Below, piece after piece: positions 1 to 6,620 of a stretch of 11,330 nt of DNA. The position numbers were made by a program, and so were the translations under genes. The first letter of the stretch is position 1. Each line of letters starts with the position of its first letter. This DNA is from Phoronis pallida (lineage: Eukaryota > Phoronida > Phoronidae), in assembly GCA_028565715.1 (NCBI GenBank), contig JAOXYC010210794.1:1-11330 (forward strand), written 5' to 3'. The notes beneath the pieces were generated by a model. That model did no database searches. It was not told the DNA's origin and worked only from the letters and a program-made list of their open reading frames with translations.

Positions 1-158
1 AGGAACATGTGTGCCAAGTTTCGTCAAAATCCGTCGAGCGGTTTGGAAGATAAGTGTCGGAAACCAATTGTGAACGTCCACAGAACCAACCAACCAACCA
101 ACCAACCAACCAACCAGACGGTCATGATAGCAATATGCGGCCACGTTGTGGGCGCATA
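1..158 (-). repeat. Partial tandem-repeat element, inverted copy (hairpin end, microsatellite, first monomer)
   Basis: Read on the minus strand, this segment has a short hairpin (134-158), a four-base microsatellite (84-116) and then the first part of a monomer that runs off the window (83-1). The monomer contains a phrase equivalent to AACCGCTCGACGGATTTTGA, matched by the monomers at 8155-8890 and 9117-10021. The hairpin has 11-base arms (TATGCGGCCAC / GTGGGCGCATA) with a single central mismatch. The same order of hairpin, microsatellite and monomer occurs in the opposite orientation at 9117-9240, so this is a second member of that family. The true outer end of the element is not clear. Confidence 0.8.
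84..116. repeat. (AACC)n microsatellite
   Basis: About eight tandem AACC units. It sits between the terminal hairpin and the first monomer, exactly where the copy at 9154-9180 carries a GTCC/GTCG microsatellite. The slot is conserved but the repeated unit differs. Confidence 0.95.
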
Positions 159-375
159 AAAACCCTTTTTCATTGTTGTTTTTTTATTGAAAAATCTGCA
201 AATATCCCCGAGGAATTACCTCTGCATGCTTGTAAACAACATCGCAGCATATATCCAGTTATTTCTAACGGTGATGTTAGCGCTATTAGTGGCAAAAATG
301 ATCGATTATAATTGATTAGTAGGTCGGTATGTCGACCCGGGAAATATTTCACGATTCAACATTTATCGGTTACAA
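159..375. other. Unassigned AT-rich stretch
   Basis: No recognisable gene. An open frame on the + strand ends at 311 but begins inside the repeat element, so it is not counted as a gene. A short imperfect palindrome (GGTTACAAT / ATTGTAACC arms, 6-base centre) spans 368-391. Confidence 0.5.
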
Positions 376-612
376 TTGACCGATTGTAACCTTAATTATC
401 GTACGTATGTAGGTATATGCCTCCATGATAACACACATATAAAACCATTGTATACGGAACTTTTTCTTATCCATAATATAAATCTTAACACGTTAAGATA
501 CCCGAAATTATCACACGCTATTACTCTCGAAGAATTTGCACGAATTTGGGTTCATTCAAAACGTATTCAACAAATAAGTTCACCACAATTTGTAGAACAA
601 GTTTCAAGGTAA
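376..612 (+). CDS. Unrecognised open frame, possible exon or relic
   Basis: About 78 codons are open with no internal stop. The frame has no convincing ATG start; its first codon here would be TTG. The second half (residues about 43-78, with TLEEFARIW and SPQFVEQVSR) looks more protein-like than its AT-rich surroundings. It ends at an AAG|GTAATT sequence that could serve as a splice donor at about 608/609, and a possible acceptor lies at about 410 (tatgtag). I recognise no domain. It could be a host exon, a transposon gene fragment, or chance. Confidence 0.15.
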   Translation: MTDCNLNYRTYVGICLHDNTHIKPLYTELFLIHNINLNTLRYPKLSHAITLEEFARIWVHSKRIQQISSPQFVEQVSR

Positions 613-1041
613 TTACCGACGAAAATCCTCGTTAAATCAGAGGAAATTCATCGAATAAACACAGCCGACCGAAGCCAACAAGGGTCTTGCATAAATTACT
701 CCGCGTCAAGTCTACAATATTTTAATGAGGCCAAGCGATAGCAACTGGAGATTTGTCAAATGCGTGTTAGGCTACTCTGGTACAGGCCAAACAAACTGTA
801 AACTAACATACGACTTCCTTGGCCTAATACTTTGTGTAAACCGCGTGCGTTGCTATAGATACGACGTCAATGATGTCGCTTATCTGAACAGTTGAAGGTC
901 AAAAAGTAGTCGACGTTTATTAAAGAATGGAACATAATTAAGAACATGCATTGTTTTGTCGAGTATTGAAATAAACATGTTGGATATATAATGTTCAACA
1001 TGCCTACTTGAATTACTCTTTTTATTTCATCATTTCAACAT
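613..1041. other. Unassigned non-coding stretch
   Basis: I see no gene or long repeat. A small inverted repeat (CATGTTG / CAACATG arms separated by about 13 bases) lies near 975-1001, next to the tRNA-like relic. Confidence 0.5.
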
Positions 1042-1112
1042 TTCCCCGGCGATTGGAAATCCGATCGTCTCCCGGGATCCTCTGCTAGGCAAGTGCCCTA
1101 ATTTCGCCAGAG
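1042..1112 (-). repeat. Degenerate tRNA-Ala-like relic, possible SINE head
   Basis: Read on the minus strand, CTTGCCTAGCAGAGGATCCC resembles the anticodon arm and variable region of a tRNA-Ala with an AGC anticodon. It is followed by CCCGGG and a decayed B-box-like region ending in CGCCGGGG. Three bases are missing after the anticodon compared with a true tRNA, and the 5' half does not fold properly, so this is not a working tRNA. The AT-rich sequence that follows on the same strand (about 1041 to 960) could be a SINE body. The assignment rests on resemblance only. Confidence 0.35.
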
Positions 1113-1603
1113 AAAATGATCTATTTTCTAAATTCTGCAAAAACAGCAGCATCATCGTGAAATAGATTTAAATGTGTTACTTAGATTTTAAGCTGAGTTT
1201 ATTGTTGTGACGATTTTTTGGAAACTTGTTCAAGGTTATTTTCAACCCAGCGAGGCTGAAAGCCAGTGACCGACTCAAACCCAAACGTAAATAAAAAAAC
1301 AAAATATGACTTACAAGTTATGGTTTCCATTTCCTTATTAACTCCAGCATGTCTGACACGACCATGATTATTAGCAACACAGAAAGTGACAAACTCTAAA
1401 ACCCAGTGTTATCATTCAACGACTCAACTTTAAACAATCCTACCAAAGCAACTTTTATGACCTGCGACCTCGTTTTCGTCCAGCAAGGACATGCACTACT
1501 ATAAATGAGAAGCATCCGCAAAATAAAGTTCGAAGTTCGTTGATACGTACGATAAATGTGTTAAAAAACCTAAGTGTTTGTAACGGTCAGTTATTGCACC
1601 TCG
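1113..1603. other. Unassigned non-coding stretch
   Basis: AT-rich, with no clear open frame, tandem repeat or long inverted repeat. It lies directly upstream of the GIY-YIG relic and may include unrecognisable parts of that element, but no reverse transcriptase motifs are visible. Confidence 0.5.
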
Positions 1604-1674
1604 GTTCATTTTTATCTGAACAGAAATGTACTCGGCCTTCGGCCTCGTACATTTCTATTCAGATAAAAATGAAC
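1604..1674. repeat. Near-perfect 28-bp hairpin with a palindromic loop
   Basis: Arms 1604-1631 and 1647-1674 are complementary over 28 bases with one mismatch (at 1657). The 15-base loop itself holds the palindrome GGCCTTCGGCC. The right arm is read in frame with the GIY-YIG relic (HFYSDKN just before ELYEF), so it looks like native element sequence and the left arm like an inverted copy of it. Confidence 0.9.
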
Positions 1675-1979
1675 TCTATGAATTTAAATGTGCAGGTTGC
1701 ACATCAAAATAGATTGGCGAAACATCTCGCCACCTTACTACGAGAATAAAGGAACATCTTGTGAGAGACAGAAATTCCCATATTTTTTGTCATTTGGAAA
1801 CATCTAGTCACTGTAAATTGTTTTTCAGTGCTTGGCGGGGCAGACAGTACTTTTCTTCTTTATCAATTTACGACAATTTAGTAATGTACTATTTTTCTTA
1901 TTGTATAATTGTTTATTGTTTGCTGACTGCCACTGATGTTATACTGTACTGTTCCCAAGTGATGTCTATCAGAAGATGA
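1620..1979 (+). pseudogene. GIY-YIG endonuclease domain relic of a Penelope-like retroelement
   Basis: One frame runs from 1620 to 1979, broken by a single TAG at 1710. Around it the reading is ELYEFKCAGC, then TSK, the stop, and IGETSRHLTTRIKEHL, followed by RDRNSHIFCHL and SSHCK. This matches the C-terminal endonuclease of EN+ Penelope-like elements: a Tyr strand, a CxxC knuckle, the YIG strand with its Tyr lost to the stop, and the R..EH helix with the conserved Arg. After SSHCK the domain should continue with a KEALHI.W..P.LN motif. That is absent, and the frame passes into AT-rich sequence resembling an untranslated tail, which suggests an internal deletion. The missing motif is found at 5233-5370. 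The reverse transcriptase is not present upstream. The relic cannot make a working protein. Confidence 0.7.
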
Positions 1980-2178
1980 TTACGTCATCACACCACTCCT
2001 TATATTTTAATGCATTAGCACTAACATTCAGCTTACCTGTGACCATGCACCTCAGAAGATGTGAAACATGTCAGGATTTTTAAAGTTAGGCTACAAACAG
2101 TCGTTGTTTTTGTTTTATCACAATCATTCGTTGTTTTTGTTTTATCACAATCAGTCGTTGTTTTTGTTTTATCACATA
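1980..2178 (+). mobile_element. Probable 3' tail of the GIY-YIG retroelement
   Basis: This follows the relic on the same strand. It includes CTCAGAAGATGTGAAACATG near 2051-2070, a phrase of the general CTGAAGA...GAAAC type that closes many GIY-YIG retroelements, and then a T-rich tandem repeat. The assignment comes from position and resemblance; no target duplication was found. Confidence 0.4.
2101..2178 (+). repeat. 27-bp tandem repeat, almost three copies
   Basis: Copies start at 2101, 2128 and 2155 with the core TCGTTGTTTTTGTTTTATCA. The copies are nearly identical, so the expansion is recent. Being a multiple of three, the repeat gives a run of SLFLFYHN units, but there is no reason to think it is translated. 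It lies between the retroelement tail and the hAT-like MITE. Confidence 0.95.
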
Positions 2179-2187
2179 ACTCAATTA

Positions 2188-2337
2188 GGTGATTATCTAT
2201 TATGTGACGACTCGTGCCAAATCTCGCCTATTCTCGTCATTCAGTCAAAGTGAATTTCATTGAATGACTGAATAACCTGGAATCTCCGAGATTTTCGCGA
2301 GTCGTCACATAATAAATACGCCTAATAAATAATCACC
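2188..2337. mobile_element. hAT-like MITE, 150 bp, with 8-bp target-site duplication
   Basis: The element starts GGTGATTAT and ends ATAATCACC. Its two halves are inverted copies (shared core TGTGACGACTCG and ATTCAGTCA, with small indels), so it folds back almost completely. It is flanked on both sides by CTCAATTA (2180-2187 and 2338-2345), a perfect 8-bp direct repeat. That duplication length fits hAT-superfamily elements. There is no coding capacity. Loss or gain of a 13-base block in the right arm (near 2316-2328) explains the arm length difference. Confidence 0.8.
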
Positions 2338-2345
2338 CTCAATTA

Positions 2346-2562
2346 TTACCCTGTATAAAATGAGTTGGATAAAGTATACCGTCTCCTTTCGGAGAATGAG
2401 CCGAACTTCAACTGACTGAAGGCATTGGCACCGAGCATAGGGGTGAAAGATAGTTTTTTCATGCTCTAACTCTACCCAGTGAGGGAATTGAACTTGCGAC
2501 CTCAGAAGTTGGAATTGAGATCAAGAAATGCAGGCGCTCTAGACCGCTAGGCCATCAGGGAC
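2346..2562 (-). mobile_element. tRNA-derived SINE
   Basis: On the minus strand, TGGCCTAGCGG (2554-2544) matches an RNA polymerase III A box and AGTTCAATTCC (2494-2484) a B box. Their spacing is that of a tRNA with a long variable arm (Leu/Ser type), but the T stem does not pair well. The sequence downstream of the B box does not continue as a tRNA 3' end. It runs as a SINE-like body to about 2346, including a CTCC-GAAA-GGAG hairpin near 2390-2401. The 3' end abuts the hAT-like MITE. The SINE family is not identified and no target duplication was found. Confidence 0.55.
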
Positions 2563-3177
2563 TTAGTCCTTACTCCAGAAAACATGGTAATATGGTAATA
2601 TTTCCGCCCCTGGAATTGAGGCTAGAATAGTGGAATTCATAATTCACAGAATGGCAGAATCAGAATGCCCGCCCTGAAAATGCCTGAAATTGCTTTGGAT
2701 TTGGTTAAGGTTTTGCAACTAAAAACGCGATTGGAAAGATGTTTTCTGGATGTTACCTGCGACCACTTGATGCTTGAGTTTGGGAATAGCTCAACATCTT
2801 GGTCCAAATTATTCACCAAGGTTTTTGAGAACAATTATGGAACATAAATTCAACTGCAGAGGTGACAAGACAGCCTTGCAGCGCATGCGATCGGACGAAC
2901 TTTTTTCGTATCTCACAAATTGAAGAGCGCACTTATCAGTGAAATGGCCCCAGCCCCGGCCCCCAGCGCATGGCCCCGGCAATGAGGCATAGTAACTCGA
3001 CACGAACCGTTTTATATAATTGCCATTCGTCGAAAAAGGAATCAAAACTGATATTTTGAAAAGTGTACGGTAGTTTTCGGCCGCCCGGGATTTTCGACTG
3101 CCAAATTTTAAAACTTCCGCAATACGGGCGCCGGATACGGCCGATCAAAAAAGGTTGTGACGACTTTTCCCGTTGTA
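2563..3177. other. Unassigned stretch between SINE and nested transposons
   Basis: Open frames of 60-84 codons exist on both strands, but none resembles a known domain and they overlap each other. A GC-rich patch (about 2944-2985, CCCCAGCCCCGGCCCCCAG) stands out. The region ends at the TA duplication of the next element. Confidence 0.5.
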
Positions 3178-3398
3178 CAGGGTGTCCCATAAGTATTAGT
3201 ACTCAACTTTGGGCTCTTGTAAAAATATTATTTTCAAATAAATGCTCATCAAATTTACTCGAAATGAAAATTAAACCTTTCATACGGCATTTGTCAAAAA
3301 ATAATCGGGATGTTTTGAAAATTGTGATTTTTGAGAACATTTCAAATTTCATACTTGAAAATCGCTTCGACCACTTTTTCCATTTGAAATACATGTAA
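3178..3398 (+). repeat. Left terminal inverted repeat of the mariner-like element
   Basis: It pairs with 5008 back to 4804 over about 200 bases. The last part (CATTTGAAATACATGTAAAC, to 3398) pairs with 3757-3776 on the far side of the inner insertion. The long minus-strand open frame here is a by-product of AT-rich terminus sequence. Confidence 0.9.
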
Positions 3399-3779
3399 AC
3401 AGCCAAAAGTTGCAATCTCATTATGGACTCAAATTTTTTTTTACAAAAACTGATTAAAATAAGTATTTTTAACTTCAATTTTATTCTTTCTGTTCAAAAA
3501 ACATCATTGCCAGTGTAGTAACAGTTGATATTGGATAGTTTTAAAACATTCATTTCAAACAAAAATAATTAATGCATGTTTATCTAAAGACATCTTAAAA
3601 AATGCAGTTTTCAAGAAAATCATTCTATTTTTTTAGAAAGTACTCGTGAATGGTTAAATAAACCTGCCTGTCGAGTTTTATTAAAAATAACCCATGCATT
3701 TATGATACTAAATGAGCGATTCAAGTTTGGAAAAACGAAAATCAAATTTTTCATCGTTTACTACATGTATTTCAAATAG

Positions 3780-3829
3780 GGAAATTCCAGAATAAAATCC
3801 TGATGGAAATTCCAGAATAAAATCCTGAT
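3780..3829. repeat. 25-bp direct tandem duplication
   Basis: Two identical 25-base units (3780-3804 and 3805-3829) begin GGAAATTCCAGAATAAAATC. A diverged third echo (ACCGAATAAAATGC) follows near 3838. The first unit overlaps the left copy of the 12-bp direct repeat that flanks the inner element. These units have no counterpart on the right side, so they belong to the left copy's longer tail. Confidence 0.9.
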
Positions 3830-4026
3830 GGCTGTTACCGAATAAAATGCATTTAAAAATACGAACATATTTAAAATAAATAAATATGTTAAAATGACGC
3901 GTGTTCGGTATCATGAAAATGTTCTAAAATTTATTGCAAACGTTACGAGCAATAGCTCTTCTTCATTACAAATGAAACACAACAGAGAGAAGTGCTAAGA
4001 GTACAATACAAATCAATGGGGGACAT

Positions 4027-4127
4027 GCCCGCGTAAAAAAGGCGGGAAAACTACATGAATAAACCACCATCGATCATCTATTGATGGTGGTTTATTCATG
4101 TAGTTTTCCCGCCTTTTTTACGCGGGC
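4027..4127. repeat. Perfect 45-bp palindrome with 11-base loop
   Basis: 4027-4071 and 4083-4127 are exact reverse complements. This is the centre of the foldback element, where the two inverted copies meet. Both arms include AAACTACATGAATAAACCAC and a GC-rich outer part (GCCCGCG). The lack of any mismatch, against several in the outer arms, suggests a younger origin or recent copying between arms. Confidence 0.95.
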
Positions 4128-4263
4128 CTGTCCTCCACCCGGGGTCCCCCATTGATTTGTATTGTACTCTTAGCCCTTATTTTATATTCATGTTTTACGT
4201 TCTTTGGTTATGTAAATTTATTTTACGATATGTGTACCTTCGCTCTGTTGTGTTTCATTTGTA

Positions 4264-4289
4264 CTGAAGAAGAGCTATTGCTCGTAACG
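4264..4289 (+). other. Degenerate hammerhead-like motif in the retroelement tail
   Basis: CTGAAGA, a stem GAGC-TATT-GCTC and then GTAACG follow the order of the hammerhead ribozyme core (CUGAUGA, stem II, GAAAC), which is known from Penelope-like elements. Here U7 and one A of the GAAA strand are changed, and stems I and III are not evident, so catalysis is unlikely. The inverted copy lies near 3940-3966 in the left arm. This is resemblance only. Confidence 0.25.
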
Positions 4290-4368
4290 TTTGCAATAAA
4301 TTTTAGAACATTTTATACCGAACACGCGTTATTTTAACATATTCATCTAATAATATAGGTATGAAAAT

Positions 4369-4407
4369 GTCTGTGTGTGTGTGTCTGTGTGTCTGTGTGT
4401 CTGTCTT
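4369..4407 (+). repeat. (TG)n/(TCTG)n microsatellite
   Basis: An alternating TG and TCTG run about 24 bases inside the 5' end of the Helitron-like element, likely to be length-variable. Confidence 0.95.
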
Positions 4408-4421
4408 TCCGCAAGTTTTGA

Positions 4422-4763
4422 CAGCGCGAAGCGCTGGAACAGTCGAGGTGACTCAAAGTGACGAGGTGTGCATGTGTACGGGGTGTGCACGTGCGAAGCA
4501 CGCGCACACCCCGCACGTGCCTGCACGTGCAGTTCCGCGCGGAGCGCAGAAAGTCGGGAAAAGTCGAGGTTGTTCAAGGCAATTGTGTGTACATGTGCAC
4601 AGGGTTTGCACGTGCGAAGCACGCGCACACCCCGCACGGGCAAGAGCGCGCGAAGCGCGCGAAAAGTCGGTAAAAGTCGACGCGGATCAAGGTAACGGGG
4701 TGAGTGCATGTGGAAGGGGTGGGCACGTGCGAAGCACGTGCACACCCCGCAGCGAATCGCGGG
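4422..4763 (+). repeat. CpG-rich array of GAA-triloop hairpins, about three units
   Basis: Three units of roughly 100-120 bases each contain a small hairpin, a G/T-rich link with AAAGTCG phrases, and a larger hairpin. Small hairpins: CAGCGC-GAA-GCGCTG (4422-4436), CGC-GGA-GCG near 4538, and GCGCGC-GAA-GCGCGC (4636-4650). Large hairpins have GTGC-GAA-GCAC tips at 4480-4512 (15-bp stem, one mismatch), about 4601-4633 (several mismatches) and 4716-4748 (15 bp, one mismatch). The self-complementary CTGCACGTGCAG lies near 4521-4532. Open frames on both strands come from the lack of stops in this GC-rich repeat and are not genes. Confidence 0.9.
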
Positions 4764-4803
4764 TCACACATCTAGTTTATTTTAAATATGTTCGTATTTT
4801 TAT

Positions 4804-5008
4804 CAAATAGGGAAAGTTGTCAAAACAGTTTTCGACTAGCAAATTTCAAATGTTCACGAAAATTACAATTTTCAAAATATCTTTATTTTTTACAAATGAC
4901 GTATGAAAGGTTGGATATTTATTTCGAGTAACTTTTATGAGCATTTATTAAAAAATAATATTTTTACAGGGGCCCAAAGTTGAGTACTAATACTTATGGG
5001 ACACCCTG
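4804..5008 (-). repeat. Right terminal inverted repeat of the mariner-like element
   Basis: Complement of 3178-3385, ending GGGACACCCTG before the TA duplication. Its inner end (4804-4815) is one of the two CAAATAGGGAAA copies flanking the foldback insertion. Confidence 0.9.
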
Positions 5009-5232
5009 TACATTGTACATGTAAACATGGATTAACTTGAAAAGTGCCAAAGTACTTTTTCAATTAGCGGGCCTCCGGAATATGCATATTAGTTCATTTG
5101 CTGACTCCCGTGAGTAAACTTGAAATGCATGCACACTGCTATAGCTATTTTAGATATATTGAAACTTGTCATCAATTAGTAACAATAGGCCTGTTTGAAC
5201 AAAATAAAACTTTATTCATTTTTTTCTGTGGT

Positions 5233-5370
5233 TGATTTTTGTGTATTTAGACGCTGCAAAAACGGACACCCAATTGAAGCTGAAAGAAGCTCTACATATG
5301 TATTGGTGTAAACCGAACCGTAATGTACAAGTCCATCACTTGGTACTAATTGTCTATTTTGAATGTACCA
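5233..5370 (+). pseudogene. C-terminal fragment of a Penelope-like GIY-YIG protein
   Basis: The frame reads FVYLDAAKTDTQLKLKEALH, continuing as MYWCKPNRNVQ and VHHLVLIVYF. The pattern KTD.QLK.KEALH..W.KP..N.Q is what I recall for the end of the GIY-YIG protein in animal EN+ retroelements. The fragment has no start, and the part that should precede it (CxxC, YIG, R..EH) is absent here but present at 1620-1830. An alternative is an exon, since GTATTTAG lies at 5243-5250 in a T-rich context, but the element-like motif favours a relic. Confidence 0.5.
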
Positions 5371-5415
5371 TTAATCACCATGTTTTCTCACGTACTATAA
5401 CTGTGCCTGTATATA

Positions 5416-5690
5416 TAATAATAATAATAATGAGTGCATTTATATAGCGCTTTATCTATGAGCATATTCAGTTTAAAGCGCTTCACACATTAGTTACTAT
5501 CCCTGCGGAACTGTTCATACATGTGCCATTTTAACTCCCCAGGGAGTATATCGGCTAGCGGTGCGCTATATTGCTACACACTACGCTATCACATTTATCA
5601 CCACTTTCCTAGCCAGGTACCTATTTGTACACCTGGGTGGAGAAAGACAATTAGGATGAAGTGTGTTGTCCAGAAGGCACAAAAAGCCGC
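5416..5690 (+). mobile_element. Dispersed invertebrate repeat with GCGCTTT hairpin and GGTACC end
   Basis: It starts with an (ATA)n run, then GCATTTATATAGCGCTTTAT, with AAAGCGCTT about 20 bases later forming a hairpin (AGCGCTTT / AAAGCGCT). Further on come CTCCCCAGGGAGTAT and CTAGCCAGGTACC with ACACCTGGGTGGAGAAAGAC. This ordered set of phrases is familiar from a short interspersed repeat common in marine invertebrate genomes. Its class is uncertain (non-autonomous, no coding capacity). The right end is approximate. Confidence 0.6.
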
Positions 5691-5958
5691 CGGCTTGTTA
5701 TGTAATTGTTCGGGTCACTACTCATTTGAAAATGGACGAGCAGTTTGAAACTTAAAGTTATAAACCTCCTAAACATAGCCCTGTTTTGGATTACTATAGG
5801 TCTAATTCGTAAGTGTTCACCTATTACATGATACACGTATAATTTGCAAATCAGACCTAAGTAACACCTACTAGTTCCATACCGCTCTAGCCAATTTTTT
5901 GGCTTTTCTCATTTTACGCGATAATCTGAAATTTATGCCATCTCTTGCGAATATTCAG
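5691..5958. other. Unassigned stretch
   Basis: No gene or repeat recognised. It ends in CTCTTGCGAATATTCAG, a fair splice acceptor for the candidate exon that follows. Confidence 0.4.
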
Positions 5959-6034
5959 TTTTATCTACATTGGCACATGGTTGATGTCCAAAGAACAAGT
6001 TCAGTGTTTGTGTTAAGATATCCAAGAGGAAGCG
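5959..6034 (+). CDS. Candidate exon (low support)
   Basis: A 76-base open segment sits between an acceptor-like site (AATATTCAG) and a strong donor (AGCG|GTAAGT at 6035). It would read in part MVDVQRTSSVFVLRYPRGS. It starts in phase 0 and ends in phase 1, so it could join the ZP exon at 10388 directly or through a short version of the next candidate exon (6682-6723). No domain is recognised. Chance splice-like sites are common in AT-rich DNA. Confidence 0.2.
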
Positions 6035-6308
6035 GTAAGTCAGTTGGCCACGCATTCTACATGTTCATTTTATGATGGGCAAACACATACATATTTTTTT
6101 CATTTTTAATCAGCAGAAGCTCTGTTTTAATGGACCTTTAAGTTTAGGCCGTGATGTGCACGACGTTTAGTTAAATGGCATTGTACCTTAAAATACTGAA
6201 TCTTGGTGAAATGAAATTGAATCACCACAATAAGATAAGATATTAGCGCATTTAACTTTTTGTTGGGCATATTCTAGTCTGTTTGACGCCGCCCATTTGA
6301 CGCTCGTG

Positions 6309-6389
6309 GGTTAAACCTAGGACAATCTCCCAGTATATATTGGGTCCTAGGTTAAACCTTTCAATTCACAGGTTAAACCTTTCAATTCA
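6309..6389. repeat. Inverted repeat plus 21-bp direct repeat
   Basis: GGTTAAACCTAGGAC (6309-6323) is inverted at 6344-6358 with one mismatch, enclosing CCCAGTATATATTGGG. The right arm is then repeated directly: GGTTAAACCTTTCAATTCA occurs at 6350-6368 and 6371-6389. This may be a small decayed foldback element; no target duplication is clear. Confidence 0.8.
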
Positions 6390-6620
6390 TTATTTCTTCG
6401 GTGTCATAGTGTGTCTCGATATCTGATCTCGATGCGGCATACCATTCAATTGGAATTGTCCCATAAGCCTGCATTGAATGCATTCACATGTCCAGAACCC
6501 CATTGTACCCCGGGATTGTACCATTCGGAACACCTCGGCAAGTATGCAAATTGACATTTCTTTGTGACGCAATGCGCATTTTGCGGGTGGGGCTTTCTCT
6601 TTTCTGTACTGGGTCATTAG

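Larger units (their letters stand above)
4346..4775 (+). mobile_element. Non-autonomous Helitron-like element, 430 bp
   Basis: It begins TCTAATAATATAGG and ends CTAG. A hairpin (CCCGC at 4746-4750, GCGGG at 4759-4763) ends eight bases before CTAG, and the insertion lies between A4345 and T4776. These are the hallmarks of Helitron ends, with no target duplication. Removing 4346-4775 rejoins AACATATTCA to TTTATTTTAA, which matches the other arm of the surrounding foldback (3870-3892, reverse complement) with one substitution, so the borders are supported by an internal empty site. It carries a TG/TCTG microsatellite and a hairpin array but no Rep/helicase gene, so it would depend on an autonomous Helitron elsewhere. 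Confidence 0.85.
3785..4803. mobile_element. Foldback element made of two inverted retroelement-tail copies
   Basis: It is flanked by the direct repeat CAAATAGGGAAA (3773-3784 and 4804-4815). The left arm (3855-4071) and right arm (4083-4802, minus the Helitron-like insert) are inverted copies. The right arm also has an extra block of about 80 bases near 4175-4245, and the left arm lacks a short piece near 4024. Read outward on the right, CTGAAGAAGAGCTATTGCTC is followed by GCAATAAA, which resembles the 3' tail of GIY-YIG (Penelope-like) retroelements. A variable-length 12-bp duplication and head-to-head truncated copies suit a retroelement better than a DNA transposon. No protein is encoded. 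Confidence 0.7.
3178..5008. mobile_element. Non-autonomous Tc1/mariner-like element, interrupted by two younger insertions
   Basis: The ends are CAGGGTGTCCCATAAGTA and its complement, flanked by TA on both sides (3176-3177 and 5009-5010), the duplication expected of the Tc1/mariner group. The inverted termini are long (about 200 bases each) with most positions matching by eye. The middle that belongs to this element (about 3399-3772) is AT-rich and has no transposase, so it is a deletion derivative or MITE. Removing the inner insertion leaves roughly 0.8 kb and lengthens the right terminus so that it pairs further with the left one, near TTTGAAATACATGTA. The autonomous partner is not in the window. 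Confidence 0.85.

Noticed and set aside
2484-2562. Working tRNA gene on the minus strand
   Set aside because: A and B boxes are present, but the T stem and acceptor stem do not pair, and the sequence continues as a SINE-like body.
2637-3190. Open frames of 60-84 codons on both strands
   Set aside because: They overlap one another in different frames and show no recognisable motif or splice context better than chance.
3203-3478. Minus-strand open frame of 91 codons
   Set aside because: It lies mainly in the AT-rich terminal inverted repeat of the mariner-like element and has low-complexity composition (K, F, I, S). It is not a transposase.
4347-4810. Overlapping open frames of 65-149 codons on both strands in the GC-rich segment
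   Set aside because: They come from a tandem hairpin array poor in stop codons inside a Helitron-like element. Several frames on both strands are open at once and the peptides are repetitive, with no domain.
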